64,000 bases of DNA from Dorea sp. AM10-31. GTDB lineage: Bacteria > Bacillota > Clostridia > Lachnospirales > Lachnospiraceae. The position numbers were made by a program, and so were the translations under genes. Positions 28,895 to 37,501 of this stretch are shown here, in pieces (the first letter of the stretch is position 1; each line of letters opens with the position of its first letter). The stretch covers positions 127,297 through 191,296 of the forward strand of contig NZ_QTUV01000003.1 of assembly GCF_003435815.1 (NCBI RefSeq). The letters run 5' to 3'. Below the pieces are notes generated by a model that did not search any database, had not been told where the DNA came from, and saw only the letters and a list, made by a program, of their open reading frames with translations.

Positions 28895-30325
28895 ATGATG
28901 AACTATTTGAAGGAATACGATGAAACGGATCCTATCTCAATAGAAACATATGCAAAGCAGTTGATTGGGAAAACATTTGTGGATGTATGTAAGCAGGACG
29001 ATATCACGAAAGCGATGGTTGTCAGAGAGACGACGAATTATGAAGTAAAACATGAGAACAAGAAACGAAAAGGCGGATTGGGGGAAATAATAGAAGAGAG
29101 ATTCTTCCATTATCAAACCAATAATGACGCACGTCCAGATTTTGATAAAGCAGGTGTGGAACTTAAAGTAACGCCATATAAGAAAAACAAAAATGGTACA
29201 TTAGTAGCAAAAGAGCGATTGATATTGACAATGATAGATTATTTTTCGGTTGTTGATGAAACATTTGAAGATAGTCATATGTGGCAAAAGGCTCGATTGA
29301 TTTTATTAGTGTATTACTTGTATCAACAAGAGATTAAGAACCGATTGGATTATCGTATTGACTATGTGAAATTATTTGCACCGCCGGAACAAGATATCAA
29401 AATCATAGAGCATGATTTTGAAGTCATCGTTGAGAAAATCAGAAACGGAAAGGCACATGAATTATCTGAAGGAGATACGCTATATCTTGGAGCGGCACCA
29501 AAGGCTGCAACATCGAAAGATAGAAGAAAACAACCCTTCAGTGATGAATTAGCAAAACCACGGGCTTTTGCGTTCAAAAATTCATACATGACATATGTCC
29601 TTAACAATTATATTATTCCAGGAAAGAATACCTATGAGCCAATCATTAAAGAAAATGCAGAAGATTCTTTTGAAGATTATGTTGTGCGAAGAATAGATGC
29701 TTATTATGCTTGGTCAGTTAGTGATTTATGCGATACATTTCACATTGAGTATCAGAAGAAGCCGAAAAGCCTGGAAGCAATGTTGGCATATCGGATGTTA
29801 GGAATAAAGGGAAATCATGCGGAAGAATTTGAAAAAGCAAATGTTGTAGTTAAAACCATACGTATTGAGAAAAACAACAAGATAAAGGAAAATATGTCAT
29901 TCCCAACTTTTAAATTTAAAGAGTTGGTTAAGGAAGATTGGGATGACTCCACATTTGGAAACTATTTGCGTGAAACAAGATTCCTTTTTGTTGTATATAA
30001 GTATGATCAACAGGGAGAACTTCGGCTGAAAGGATGTCAGTTCTGGAATATTCCTTATGATGATTTGGAAGGTAATGTAAAATCAGTATGGGAAAAAACA
30101 CAGAAGGTGCTTCGAGAAGGTCTTGAGATAGAACGGAGAAATGGAAAGAATTATAATAACTTTCCGAAATCCAAAGAGAACCCGGTATGCCATGTAAGGC
30201 CACATGCACAGAATTCAAAAGATACATATGAGCTTCCTGATGGAAGACAGTATCCGAAACAGTGTTTTTGGTTAAATAATAGTTATATTTTGTCGCAGTT
30301 GGATGATCGATTCAAGGAGGAATAG
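28895..30325 (+). CDS. Sau3AI/MutH-type restriction endonuclease
   Basis: A 476-residue type II restriction enzyme resembling Sau3AI, which cuts GATC. The N-terminal MutH-like nuclease domain shows KGGLGEIIEE, then Asp82 ... Glu89-Leu-Lys91 (PDFDKAGVELKV), the D...ExK metal-binding site. The C-terminal half (from about residue 220) is a second MutH-like domain used for DNA binding in Sau3AI. It begins right at the vsr stop, and the ribosome site of the next gene lies in its last codons. GATC as target is inferred from the family only. Confidence 0.85.
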   Translation: MMNYLKEYDETDPISIETYAKQLIGKTFVDVCKQDDITKAMVVRETTNYEVKHENKKRKGGLGEIIEERFFHYQTNNDARPDFDKAGVELKVTPYKKNKNGTLVAKERLILTMIDYFSVVDETFEDSHMWQKARLILLVYYLYQQEIKNRLDYRIDYVKLFAPPEQDIKIIEHDFEVIVEKIRNGKAHELSEGDTLYLGAAPKAATSKDRRKQPFSDELAKPRAFAFKNSYMTYVLNNYIIPGKNTYEPIIKENAEDSFEDYVVRRIDAYYAWSVSDLCDTFHIEYQKKPKSLEAMLAYRMLGIKGNHAEEFEKANVVVKTIRIEKNNKIKENMSFPTFKFKELVKEDWDDSTFGNYLRETRFLFVVYKYDQQGELRLKGCQFWNIPYDDLEGNVKSVWEKTQKVLREGLEIERRNGKNYNNFPKSKENPVCHVRPHAQNSKDTYELPDGRQYPKQCFWLNNSYILSQLDDRFKEE

Positions 30326-30326
30326 T

Positions 30327-31736
30327 ATGGCAGGCTTTATTTTTTCTATATATAAAGAAGAGAATATTGAAGGCGTAAAGAAGTGTATTAGGCAAGGAGT
30401 ATATGCATCAAAAGTACCAAATGATAAACTTTCAGTACAGGAAAATGAAAGTTCAGGTAATAAAAGTAAACAAGTTATGGCAGCGGTATTGGCAGATTAT
30501 TGTTCGATGCAGGCTGGTGATAATGTGTATTTTTTGTCTGATAGACGTATTTATGGAGTGGGAAAACTGGTTAATGTTGGAATAGATTGTAAATATAAAA
30601 ATTTTTTGGATGCAAATATTTTTGAAAGAAAAGAAAAAGTAGTAGAAGCAGATCAACCATTAATGCAATTAGGACCAGAATATAGGTGGTTATGTCTCTT
30701 TGAGCCAGATCAACAGTTTTTTGCAGAAGGTGTTGATATGGATGAGGTACTGTCATATAGACCATCAGCGTTCAGAATGTTGAGAGCTTTTCAAGATGTT
30801 ACTTTTATAAAGATAGATGATGAAGAAAATAGAGCTTTAAAAGAATGTATTTATTTAAAGAACAGAGACAAACAGAAGTATTTTGAATACAGTACATCAG
30901 AACATGAACGGATTTTACGATTCGATTTGGAGAAATATCGTATTAATCCTGAAGAAACTATAATAAAAGAATTTAATTATGAAAAAAATGAAATAAATAC
31001 TGAAATGTTGCTAGAGGCCTGGATGATAGATTTTATTTCAAAAAATGGATTTGAAGGTGAAAAGTATGATTATGTTACACATCAGGTTATAGCTTCTCCA
31101 TTTAAGCCATTGGCATATATTGATAAAATGGATATTTTTGCATACAGATATTTGGAGGATTTCCCGGATACAGAAAAACCAATAGAAAAATATATGGTTA
31201 TAGAGCTAAAAAAAAGAAAGGCAACGAAGGACTTTCCTTTACAATTAATGAGATATGTTGATTGGATTAGTAGAGAGTATGCTGCAGGAGATTATTCTTT
31301 AATAAAGGCGGTTGGTATTGCAAAAGGTTATCCTAAGGGAATGCAAAAAACTCTAGACGAACAGTGTAAAAGAAGTTATTTGTCAGATTTGCATCCTAAT
31401 ACAACATCTCAATGGAATGATTTATGTTTATATGAATATTCTATGAACCAAGAAAATCAGCTAGAAATTAGGAAGAGTAATATTTATGATGCAATTTTTG
31501 AACTGAAAGAAAGACTTTCTGATATTGGTTTGAAGTATAATACTAGTAAAATTCAAATAAATGGAGAGGTATATTCACCTAAATTTAAAATACAATCAAA
31601 AAAGTGGGCTTTTTTTGATGGATTAGATGAAGAAAAAAGAATTATACTCAGTAAAAATAAGTGGAGAGCCATTGATATTTGCGGAATAAAAAATAGAGCG
31701 GATGTAAATCAACTTATTTTAGAATTATTTAAATAA
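30327..31736 (+). CDS. Unrecognised protein with EVE/PUA-like N-terminus and PD-(D/E)XK-like C-terminus
   Basis: A 469-residue protein I cannot assign to a named family. Residues about 50-85 (LADYCSMQAGDNVYFLSDRR, then IYGVGKLVNVG) look like the core of EVE/PUA/YTH-type folds that read modified bases. Further on, Glu226/Glu230, Asp266/Asp269 and Glu293-Leu-Lys295 (YMVIELKKRK) form a plausible PD-(D/E)XK nuclease site, followed by a helix QLMRYVDWI. The start is ATG 30327, one base after the endonuclease stop, with AAGGAGG inside that gene. Lying between the restriction and methylation genes, it may be a second, modification-sensing nuclease. The two-domain reading is inference. Confidence 0.6.
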   Translation: MAGFIFSIYKEENIEGVKKCIRQGVYASKVPNDKLSVQENESSGNKSKQVMAAVLADYCSMQAGDNVYFLSDRRIYGVGKLVNVGIDCKYKNFLDANIFERKEKVVEADQPLMQLGPEYRWLCLFEPDQQFFAEGVDMDEVLSYRPSAFRMLRAFQDVTFIKIDDEENRALKECIYLKNRDKQKYFEYSTSEHERILRFDLEKYRINPEETIIKEFNYEKNEINTEMLLEAWMIDFISKNGFEGEKYDYVTHQVIASPFKPLAYIDKMDIFAYRYLEDFPDTEKPIEKYMVIELKKRKATKDFPLQLMRYVDWISREYAAGDYSLIKAVGIAKGYPKGMQKTLDEQCKRSYLSDLHPNTTSQWNDLCLYEYSMNQENQLEIRKSNIYDAIFELKERLSDIGLKYNTSKIQINGEVYSPKFKIQSKKWAFFDGLDEEKRIILSKNKWRAIDICGIKNRADVNQLILELFK

Positions 31737-31777
31737 GGATCTTTACAAAAACAATAAAATAAGATATTATATGTAAA

Positions 31778-31789
31778 GAACGATTGTTC
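31778..31789. promoter_or_regulatory. LexA-like box upstream of the methyltransferase gene
   Basis: GAAC-GATT-GTTC fits the Gram-positive SOS box core GAAC-N4-GTTC. It lies 27 bases before the GTG start of the methyltransferase, next to AT-rich sequence that could hold a -10 (TATTAT, 31764-31769). A single match of this length can arise by chance. Confidence 0.4.
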
Positions 31790-31815
31790 GAATAAGAAAA
31801 GAAGAGGTAGGAAAA

Positions 31816-33201
31816 GTGAAGAAAACAGTTTGCGAATTGTTTGCCGGAGTAGGTGGCTTTAGATGTGGACTTAATAATATAAGAACAGCGGAAGATTATG
31901 GTAAAGAAGAAAAATGGGATACAGTTTGGTTTAGTCAGTGGGAGCCGGCAGAGAAAAGTACACAGTACGCACATGACTGTTATGTATATCGATTTGGAAC
32001 AAGATTAGATAAAAATGGTGAAGATACTACTAACTACAATATTGAAGATGTAGATAAAACAACACTTCCAGATTTTAATTTGTTGGTCGGAGGATTTCCG
32101 TGCCAGGATTATTCAGTAGCCTCTTCATTGGCTACGTCTAAAGGACTTGAAGGGAAAAAAGGAATTTTATGGTGGTCAATACGTGAGACATTGGAAGCAA
32201 AGAAACCACCATTTGTATTATTAGAAAATGTAGACAGATTATTGAAATCCCCAGCTAAACAAAGAGGTAGAGATTTTGGTGTGATTCTTGCATGTTTTAG
32301 AGATGAAGGTTACACCGTAGAATGGCGAGTGATTAATGCTGCGGAATATGGATATCAGCAGAGAAGACGCCGAACATTTATTTTTGCTTATAAAAATGAT
32401 ACAAAATATGCGAATAGAATTTTGAAAGAAATTCAGTATACTGGGAAATTGGAAGAAGATAAAAAAATAGAATGTATGGAAAAGGCAGTTTTGGAAAATG
32501 GATTTTTCGCAGAAACATTTTCAGTAAATAAAGCGGAAAATGCTAAGATGAAAGTTAAGGAATTGCCAGCAGAAGTGGGAGAAGTATCAGATACATTTCA
32601 ATGTGCGTTTGAAAATTCGGGAATAATGAAGGACGGAATAATCTATACAATAAAAACTGTACCGAATTATCATGGAAAACAAATAACATTAGGAGATGTT
32701 ATGGAGACTGGAGAAGTCGAAGAGCAGTACTTCATTCCAGAAGAAAAATTGTATTATACAGATCCGTCTGTGACACATAGTGATGAAACAGAGCAACGTC
32801 TTCCAAAAGAAGATAGACAGACATGGCAGTATCTGAAAGGGGCAAAAAAATTGTTGCGTACAAGCTCTACTGATCATGAATATGTTTTCTCTGAAGGTGC
32901 GATTTCTATGATTGATCAGGAAGACAAGCCAGCACGTACAATGCTCACATCAGAAGGTGGATTTAGTAGAACTACGCATATTGTGAAAGACAAGATGACT
33001 GGAAGAGTAAGATTACTCACAGCCACAGAAGCAGAACGTATTCAGGGATTTCCTACGGATCATACGAAATATTGCCTGGTTAAGGGTGAAACAGTGGAAA
33101 TGCCATTGAGAAAACGCAGATTTATGATGGGAAATGCGTTGGTAGTTAATTTGGTTGAGGATATGGAGAAGACGTTGGATAACATATTCGATGAAGAATG
33201 A
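31816..33201 (+). CDS. DNA cytosine-5 methyltransferase
   Basis: A 461-residue C5-cytosine methyltransferase. Motif I CELFAGVGGFRCGL, motif IV GGFPCQDYS (nucleophile Cys96), motif VI LLENVDRL (Glu137), motif VIII QQRRRRTFIFAY, then a target-recognition region, motif IX ARTMLTSEGG and motif X MGNALVV are all in order. It should protect the sites cut by the upstream endonuclease; M.Sau3AI-type enzymes make 5mC in GATC. The start codon is GTG at 31816 behind AGAGGTAGG. It has an 79-base gap in front, so it may have its own promoter. Confidence 0.93.
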   Translation: MKKTVCELFAGVGGFRCGLNNIRTAEDYGKEEKWDTVWFSQWEPAEKSTQYAHDCYVYRFGTRLDKNGEDTTNYNIEDVDKTTLPDFNLLVGGFPCQDYSVASSLATSKGLEGKKGILWWSIRETLEAKKPPFVLLENVDRLLKSPAKQRGRDFGVILACFRDEGYTVEWRVINAAEYGYQQRRRRTFIFAYKNDTKYANRILKEIQYTGKLEEDKKIECMEKAVLENGFFAETFSVNKAENAKMKVKELPAEVGEVSDTFQCAFENSGIMKDGIIYTIKTVPNYHGKQITLGDVMETGEVEEQYFIPEEKLYYTDPSVTHSDETEQRLPKEDRQTWQYLKGAKKLLRTSSTDHEYVFSEGAISMIDQEDKPARTMLTSEGGFSRTTHIVKDKMTGRVRLLTATEAERIQGFPTDHTKYCLVKGETVEMPLRKRRFMMGNALVVNLVEDMEKTLDNIFDEE

Positions 33202-33249
33202 TGTGTTTACACTATTTAAAAAAGTTATTTCTGCAAAAGAGGTATTTAG

Positions 33250-36200
33250 ATGAACGATAAGACTGTTTATTCTTATATAAATGATATTGCGCAACGGTTA
33301 AAAAATCCAAGAAAATATGGTGATGTTTCGTTAATGATTGGAGCTGGATTTTCAAAAAATGCACAAAGCAAAGGTATGGCAAGTATACAGCCGCCAAATT
33401 GGAGTGAACTTGCAGAAAAAATGTACGAGGAATTATATCCGGAACCATTAGAAGTACAAGAAAAAGAAGCATGGAATAAACAAAGGACTATAAAGACATC
33501 TGGAAAAAATGTCACAAAGCTGGCAGATGAATATATTGCTAATTTTGATAGAAATAAAATAAATAATTTAATAGAACAATCTATTGCAGACGAAATGTTT
33601 GTCCCTGGAGAATTGCACAAAAGGCTTTTAAAATTACATTGGTCAGATATTTTTACGACAAATTATGATACGTTGTTGGAACAGACAGTAGATATGATTT
33701 ATCGTGAGAATAATTATGAAATTGTATATTCTCAAAACGATTTGCCAGGAAGTATAAAGCCACGAATAATTAAGTTGCATGGTAGTATTCCTCAAGTAAA
33801 ACCATATATAATAAGCGATGAAGATTATAGAACATATCCAGATAAATATTCAGCATTAGTTAATACCGTACAGCAGGCGATGCTTGAAACTAGATTATGT
33901 TTACTAGGATTTTCCGGGGATGACCCAAACTTTCAAAGTTGGCTTGGGTGGCTGCGAGATAATATGGGTGAATATTGTCCTACGATTTATTTAATTGGTT
34001 TATATGAAAAACTCAGTGCACCAGAGAAAAAGTTGTTGGAAAATAAAGGGATTACTATAGTAGATATTTCTGGATTAGTATCTAAACAGGAAGAAAATCG
34101 ACATTATCAAGCAATTTCGGAATTTGTTGGTTTGTTAGAACAAAATCAAAGTGAAAAAGATATTTATTCAGAAAGACCGTACCAGAAAGTGGATATGTTT
34201 TGGCAACCTACAGATACGGAAAAAGAAGAATATCTTAAAAAATTAAATAACTATTCATATAAAATCGAAAAGCTGATAGAGCCTTATATTTTGTTGCCAG
34301 ATGAAAAAAGAGTTCAATATGCTGATTACTTTTCGGAACATTTTAGTATAATGTTGAAATTGGTTCATAATCAGGAAAAAGTGCCGGAGAAGATAATTTC
34401 AACTATTATAAAAATATTAAGGAAATGTCTGGTTATTTTGGAAGATAAAAATGCTGAATACTTAGAAGAAATGTTAAGTGAAAAAAACTTACAGATAGAA
34501 ACTATATGTGAAACATTATTGTATTTAGCAGAAATGTATCGGATTGATGGAAAAAAAGAGTTATATAAAGCTTGCATGGAAAGATGCGAGGTGCATTGTA
34601 ATAAAATTCCATACTACAAAAATGAATTCATTATTGAAAAAACGAAAAACTATATTTCGTTATTTAATTATGAGGAAGCAAAGGGACTGGTTGAAAAAAT
34701 AGAAACACCGTCATTTGAGTATAAAATAAAAAAAGCAGCCTTGTATAAACAATTGTCAAAGAATGATATTGCAGACAAGATATTAAGTGAGTGTTCGGCG
34801 GAATTGGCGCAGATGAAATTGTCGGATGAAATATATGCTTCATACTTGGGATATCTAAATTTGTGCTACAGAATTGGAAATTGGGAAATAGCAGAGAAAT
34901 ATTCTGACAATAACTATTATGCTAATTCATATAATACAAGACGAATTATTGTTAAGCAAAGAGAAAAATTGCAGCAAGTTTTCTTTGAAAAAGATAGAAA
35001 AAAAGAAGAAAGAATAGTGCCATTTAGTCTTAATTCAAATAAGAGTGTTACAATATATTATTCAGGAGAAAATCCTTGTTACAAAAATTCTTTTGTTTTT
35101 ATACTTGGAGTAGATAGATTGTGCTTGCCGATGTTTTCGGATCAAGCAAGACTGCTTCCACGTGTGTATGATGAGATAATGAATTCGAGTGAATATACTT
35201 ATTGGAAGATGTCATTGGCTGTTAGGACAGATCAAGAAAAAGTTATAAATCAGATTTTTACACGGAAAACGCTTTTAAATATAACTGATTCAGAAAAACA
35301 GTGCCTTTTTGAAAAATTGATTGATGTTGTAAAACTGTATACAGAGAAAGATAGATATGATAAAAAAAAGTATTTTGTATCAGTGAAGAATATCTTAAAT
35401 ATATTATCGCGTTTAGTGGTGTTTATAGATGATGCAAATATAATTACTTTTTTGGAAATACTAAGTAGATTCAGCAAAAAGGAAGATTCGTTTATAGTTG
35501 GAGATATAAAAAAGATTTTACAGATAATTTCAACCAGATTTAACGGAAATATTGCAAATGCTTGTCAGAATATTATTTTCTCTGAGTTTGATGTGCGATA
35601 TCATTTGGCTAGTTACTTTGATGATGTAGCATTTGAAATTTTTGAAGAAGATATGGAAGTTTTTTATGAAAAAGCTCTTTGCATGAGTTCAAGTGAAAAT
35701 ATATCTGAAAGAGACAATGGATTAGCTTGTTTATTAGTATTATGGAATAATAAACCGTTAGAAAAATATCGAAATGATATTGTAACAGTCTTTTGGAAAA
35801 ATAACAAAGATGCTTTGCCGATGACAGAACTGTATTATTCATTTATTTGGGAGGGCCTACCACATCCAGAGTCGGTCGAGTTTTCAAAATTATATTTTAC
35901 ATATTTGATGAAGACAAAATATGTAGAAAGTGTAACCCAAACTGGACACGAAATAAATAATTCATATGCAAGTGTTCGGGATTATTTTAGTTTCTTTTAT
36001 TCAACATCGGAAATTTCGGTGAGAGAATGTAATAAGGTGATTTTAAATAAAGAACTTGCAAATACAATTTTGACTCGTTCATATGATTTCATAATTCATG
36101 AAAAAAGCTTACTGGAAGATAATCTTATGGGAGAAAAAGACGATTGTGAAAATAAATTTCTAGTAATTGAAGAACTTGTTGCACTTGTTTATTGTGAGGC

Positions 36201-36792
36201 AATAAAAAATCAGTTGATTACAGAAATATATCCATTGATTAAAAAAATTAAGATAGCATTATCAGATTGTCAAATTAGTACAATTGCAATTGATATGCTA
36301 GAAATGGTCGAGAAAAATGAAGTTGAAGAATGCGTAGATTTGTTCGAAAATATTATTTTAACGAAAAATAAAAAGCTTTATTCAAGTGCATTTACAGGAA
36401 TACAATGTTTGGTATTTTTAAAAGAAAATTGCATTCAAAATGTATCGTTTGAAAAATTTTTTAGCTCAATAAAATATTTAGATATAGAGTATTCAAAAAC
36501 ATTGTGGATTCATTTGACACCATTGCTCAGGCAACCTTTTTTTGCTAAGGAAGAAACTCAGAGATATATTACAGTATCTATCAGTAAGTGTATAGACATA
36601 TATGAAGATTTAGCAAGTCAAGGTGAACGGTATTATTTGGATGGCTTATACAATTGTGTGGAGGCATTACATCAGTATTATAAAAGTGTTAAGACAACTG
36701 GAACAGAAGAAACAGACGAATTAAAACAATGTGTTGATAAGGTCAAGAAAATAAAAAATTATGAGATAGCAAATATTTGGTCTTACGAATAG
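33250..36792 (+). CDS. Large SIR2-domain protein, defence-associated sirtuin-like
   Basis: An 1180-residue protein. The N-terminal SIR2-like NADase domain (about residues 1-300) shows GAGFSK (31-36), TTNYDTLLE (Asn138), KLHGSI (His177) and GFSGDDPNFQSWL (220-232). In the DSR2 phage-defence protein the catalytic residues lie at very similar positions. The remaining ~880 residues look all-helical, with repeats of paired helices, and would be the sensor part. Infection-triggered NAD+ depletion is the known role of such proteins. No partner gene lies downstream, so it may act alone. It is very AT-rich, unlike the chromosomal genes. Start ATG is behind AGAGGT, 48 bases after the methyltransferase stop. 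Confidence 0.85.
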   Translation: MNDKTVYSYINDIAQRLKNPRKYGDVSLMIGAGFSKNAQSKGMASIQPPNWSELAEKMYEELYPEPLEVQEKEAWNKQRTIKTSGKNVTKLADEYIANFDRNKINNLIEQSIADEMFVPGELHKRLLKLHWSDIFTTNYDTLLEQTVDMIYRENNYEIVYSQNDLPGSIKPRIIKLHGSIPQVKPYIISDEDYRTYPDKYSALVNTVQQAMLETRLCLLGFSGDDPNFQSWLGWLRDNMGEYCPTIYLIGLYEKLSAPEKKLLENKGITIVDISGLVSKQEENRHYQAISEFVGLLEQNQSEKDIYSERPYQKVDMFWQPTDTEKEEYLKKLNNYSYKIEKLIEPYILLPDEKRVQYADYFSEHFSIMLKLVHNQEKVPEKIISTIIKILRKCLVILEDKNAEYLEEMLSEKNLQIETICETLLYLAEMYRIDGKKELYKACMERCEVHCNKIPYYKNEFIIEKTKNYISLFNYEEAKGLVEKIETPSFEYKIKKAALYKQLSKNDIADKILSECSAELAQMKLSDEIYASYLGYLNLCYRIGNWEIAEKYSDNNYYANSYNTRRIIVKQREKLQQVFFEKDRKKEERIVPFSLNSNKSVTIYYSGENPCYKNSFVFILGVDRLCLPMFSDQARLLPRVYDEIMNSSEYTYWKMSLAVRTDQEKVINQIFTRKTLLNITDSEKQCLFEKLIDVVKLYTEKDRYDKKKYFVSVKNILNILSRLVVFIDDANIITFLEILSRFSKKEDSFIVGDIKKILQIISTRFNGNIANACQNIIFSEFDVRYHLASYFDDVAFEIFEEDMEVFYEKALCMSSSENISERDNGLACLLVLWNNKPLEKYRNDIVTVFWKNNKDALPMTELYYSFIWEGLPHPESVEFSKLYFTYLMKTKYVESVTQTGHEINNSYASVRDYFSFFYSTSEISVRECNKVILNKELANTILTRSYDFIIHEKSLLEDNLMGEKDDCENKFLVIEELVALVYCEAIKNQLITEIYPLIKKIKIALSDCQISTIAIDMLEMVEKNEVEECVDLFENIILTKNKKLYSSAFTGIQCLVFLKENCIQNVSFEKFFSSIKYLDIEYSKTLWIHLTPLLRQPFFAKEETQRYITVSISKCIDIYEDLASQGERYYLDGLYNCVEALHQYYKSVKTTGTEETDELKQCVDKVKKIKNYEIANIWSYE

Positions 36793-36799
36793 CATGATA

Positions 36800-36818
36800 T
36801 GATAACACCATGATAACA
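36800..36818. repeat. Right arm-type repeats (TGATAACA)
   Basis: TGATAACA at 36800 and 36811, 11 bases apart, in the same spacing as at the left end (21457 and 21468), followed by the same AAAT. Confidence 0.65.
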
Positions 36819-36920
36819 AAATCCCCAAAAACCACATGGACACAGCGGAAAATCTGGATTTTCCCCCACAAATCACATGAAAAATCACCATTTGCACACT
36901 GCAATACACCGGTCTGATAT

Positions 36921-36976
36921 CGTGAAGGTGGACGTACTGTAGGATCAGGACGTGTTGCTACAATCATCGAGTAATA
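36921..36976. repeat. Right attachment repeat of the tuf element
   Basis: Exact copy of the last 54 bases of tuf plus TA (21228-21283). It carries no other tuf sequence and marks the right boundary. Confidence 0.93.
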
Positions 36977-37122
36977 TACGCGAAAGCAATGAATAAAGCG
37001 CCAATCAAGGCGATAAAAAAAAAGACTGCAAGCTTGCTTGTAGTCTCTTTTTTTATCGCTTTGGAAGTGGGCATTTTACGAATGTCCGCGAACGAACGAC
37101 GAAGTCGTGAGATTGGCGCATA
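36977..37122. repeat. Small MITE-like insert with a strong hairpin
   Basis: About 146 bases between the attachment repeat and a copy of the tuf downstream sequence. Nine-base inverted repeats GCGCCAATC / GATTGGCGC lie near its ends, TACGCG and GCGCATA are at the tips, and a central near-perfect 24-base hairpin (about 37010-37060) with long A and T runs could terminate transcription both ways. Flanking TA would fit a target duplication. The small open frames across it are not believed to be genes. Confidence 0.5.
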
Positions 37123-37126
37123 TACA

Positions 37127-37168
37127 ATAGATTTGTTATCGCAAGATAACGTTGTGTCCAAATGTAAG
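37127..37168. repeat. Second copy of the tuf downstream sequence
   Basis: Forty-two bases (ATAGATTTGTTATCGCAAGA onward) matching 21294-21335 except for one base. At the left it lies inside the element between tuf and its terminator; here it lies outside, beyond the 146-base insert. Confidence 0.85.
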
Positions 37169-37264
37169 AAAAGAATTATTTGTAAATTTATCAGGTTAGT
37201 AATAGTGAAACATTTATCAGCAAGATGAAATACAGATAAATTTATAATTGAAAAATAAGACCAG

Positions 37265-37331
37265 CGGTGCCAAAACGGTGCCAAAAAGAAACTCCTGCGA
37301 ATGTTTTTGCTATTCACAGGAGTAATTTTTT
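37265..37331. repeat. Tandem CGGTGCCAAAA repeats and a terminator-like hairpin
   Basis: CGGTGCCAAAA is repeated exactly twice (37265-37275 and 37276-37286, 11-base period), in the manner of integrase arm sites. Just after lies ACTCCTG / CAGGAGT (37291-37297 and 37317-37323) followed by seven T. These look like the end of another, lost element. Confidence 0.5.
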
Positions 37332-37501
37332 TACCAGCCTTTGATCTGTTCAGCACATTCTGGATCACGATGATATTGTAGTTTCAGACGGATAGTTTCC
37401 ACAACTTCCTGTCTGGATTCATCATCAAGCTGATAGAACGATGTAAGCAGATTATCTACATCAGGCATACTGTTCTTACCGAAAAGGTACATCAGCGGAT
37501 G
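37331..37501 (-). pseudogene. Fragment of a regulator-like gene
   Basis: The minus strand encodes an open C-terminal piece (HPLMYLFGKNSMPDVDNLLT then LDDESRQEVVETIRLKL) with a proper stop but no start; it ends abruptly at the junction with the tnpV remnant. It resembles the tail of an XRE-type repressor, but this is a weak call. Confidence 0.45.

Larger units (their letters stand above)
21228..36976. mobile_element. Integrative mobilizable element in the 3' end of tuf, carrying a defence cassette
   Basis: Bounded by a 56-bp direct repeat. Order: repressor, operators, excisionase-like protein, tyrosine integrase, small protein, CHC2 zinc-finger protein, VapE-like helicase, candidate replication origin, DUF5348-like protein, MobV relaxase, TnpV, then Vsr, Sau3AI-type endonuclease, unknown reader/nuclease-like protein, cytosine-5 methyltransferase and SIR2 protein. 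No conjugation coupling protein or type IV secretion gene is present, so transfer would depend on a helper element. The cargo half is visibly more AT-rich than the backbone, suggesting separate acquisition. Confidence 0.9.

Noticed and set aside
36964..37368. Open frames on both strands across the right boundary of the tuf element
   Set aside because: They run through the attachment repeat and the large A/T hairpin, have no ribosome site and no family resemblance.
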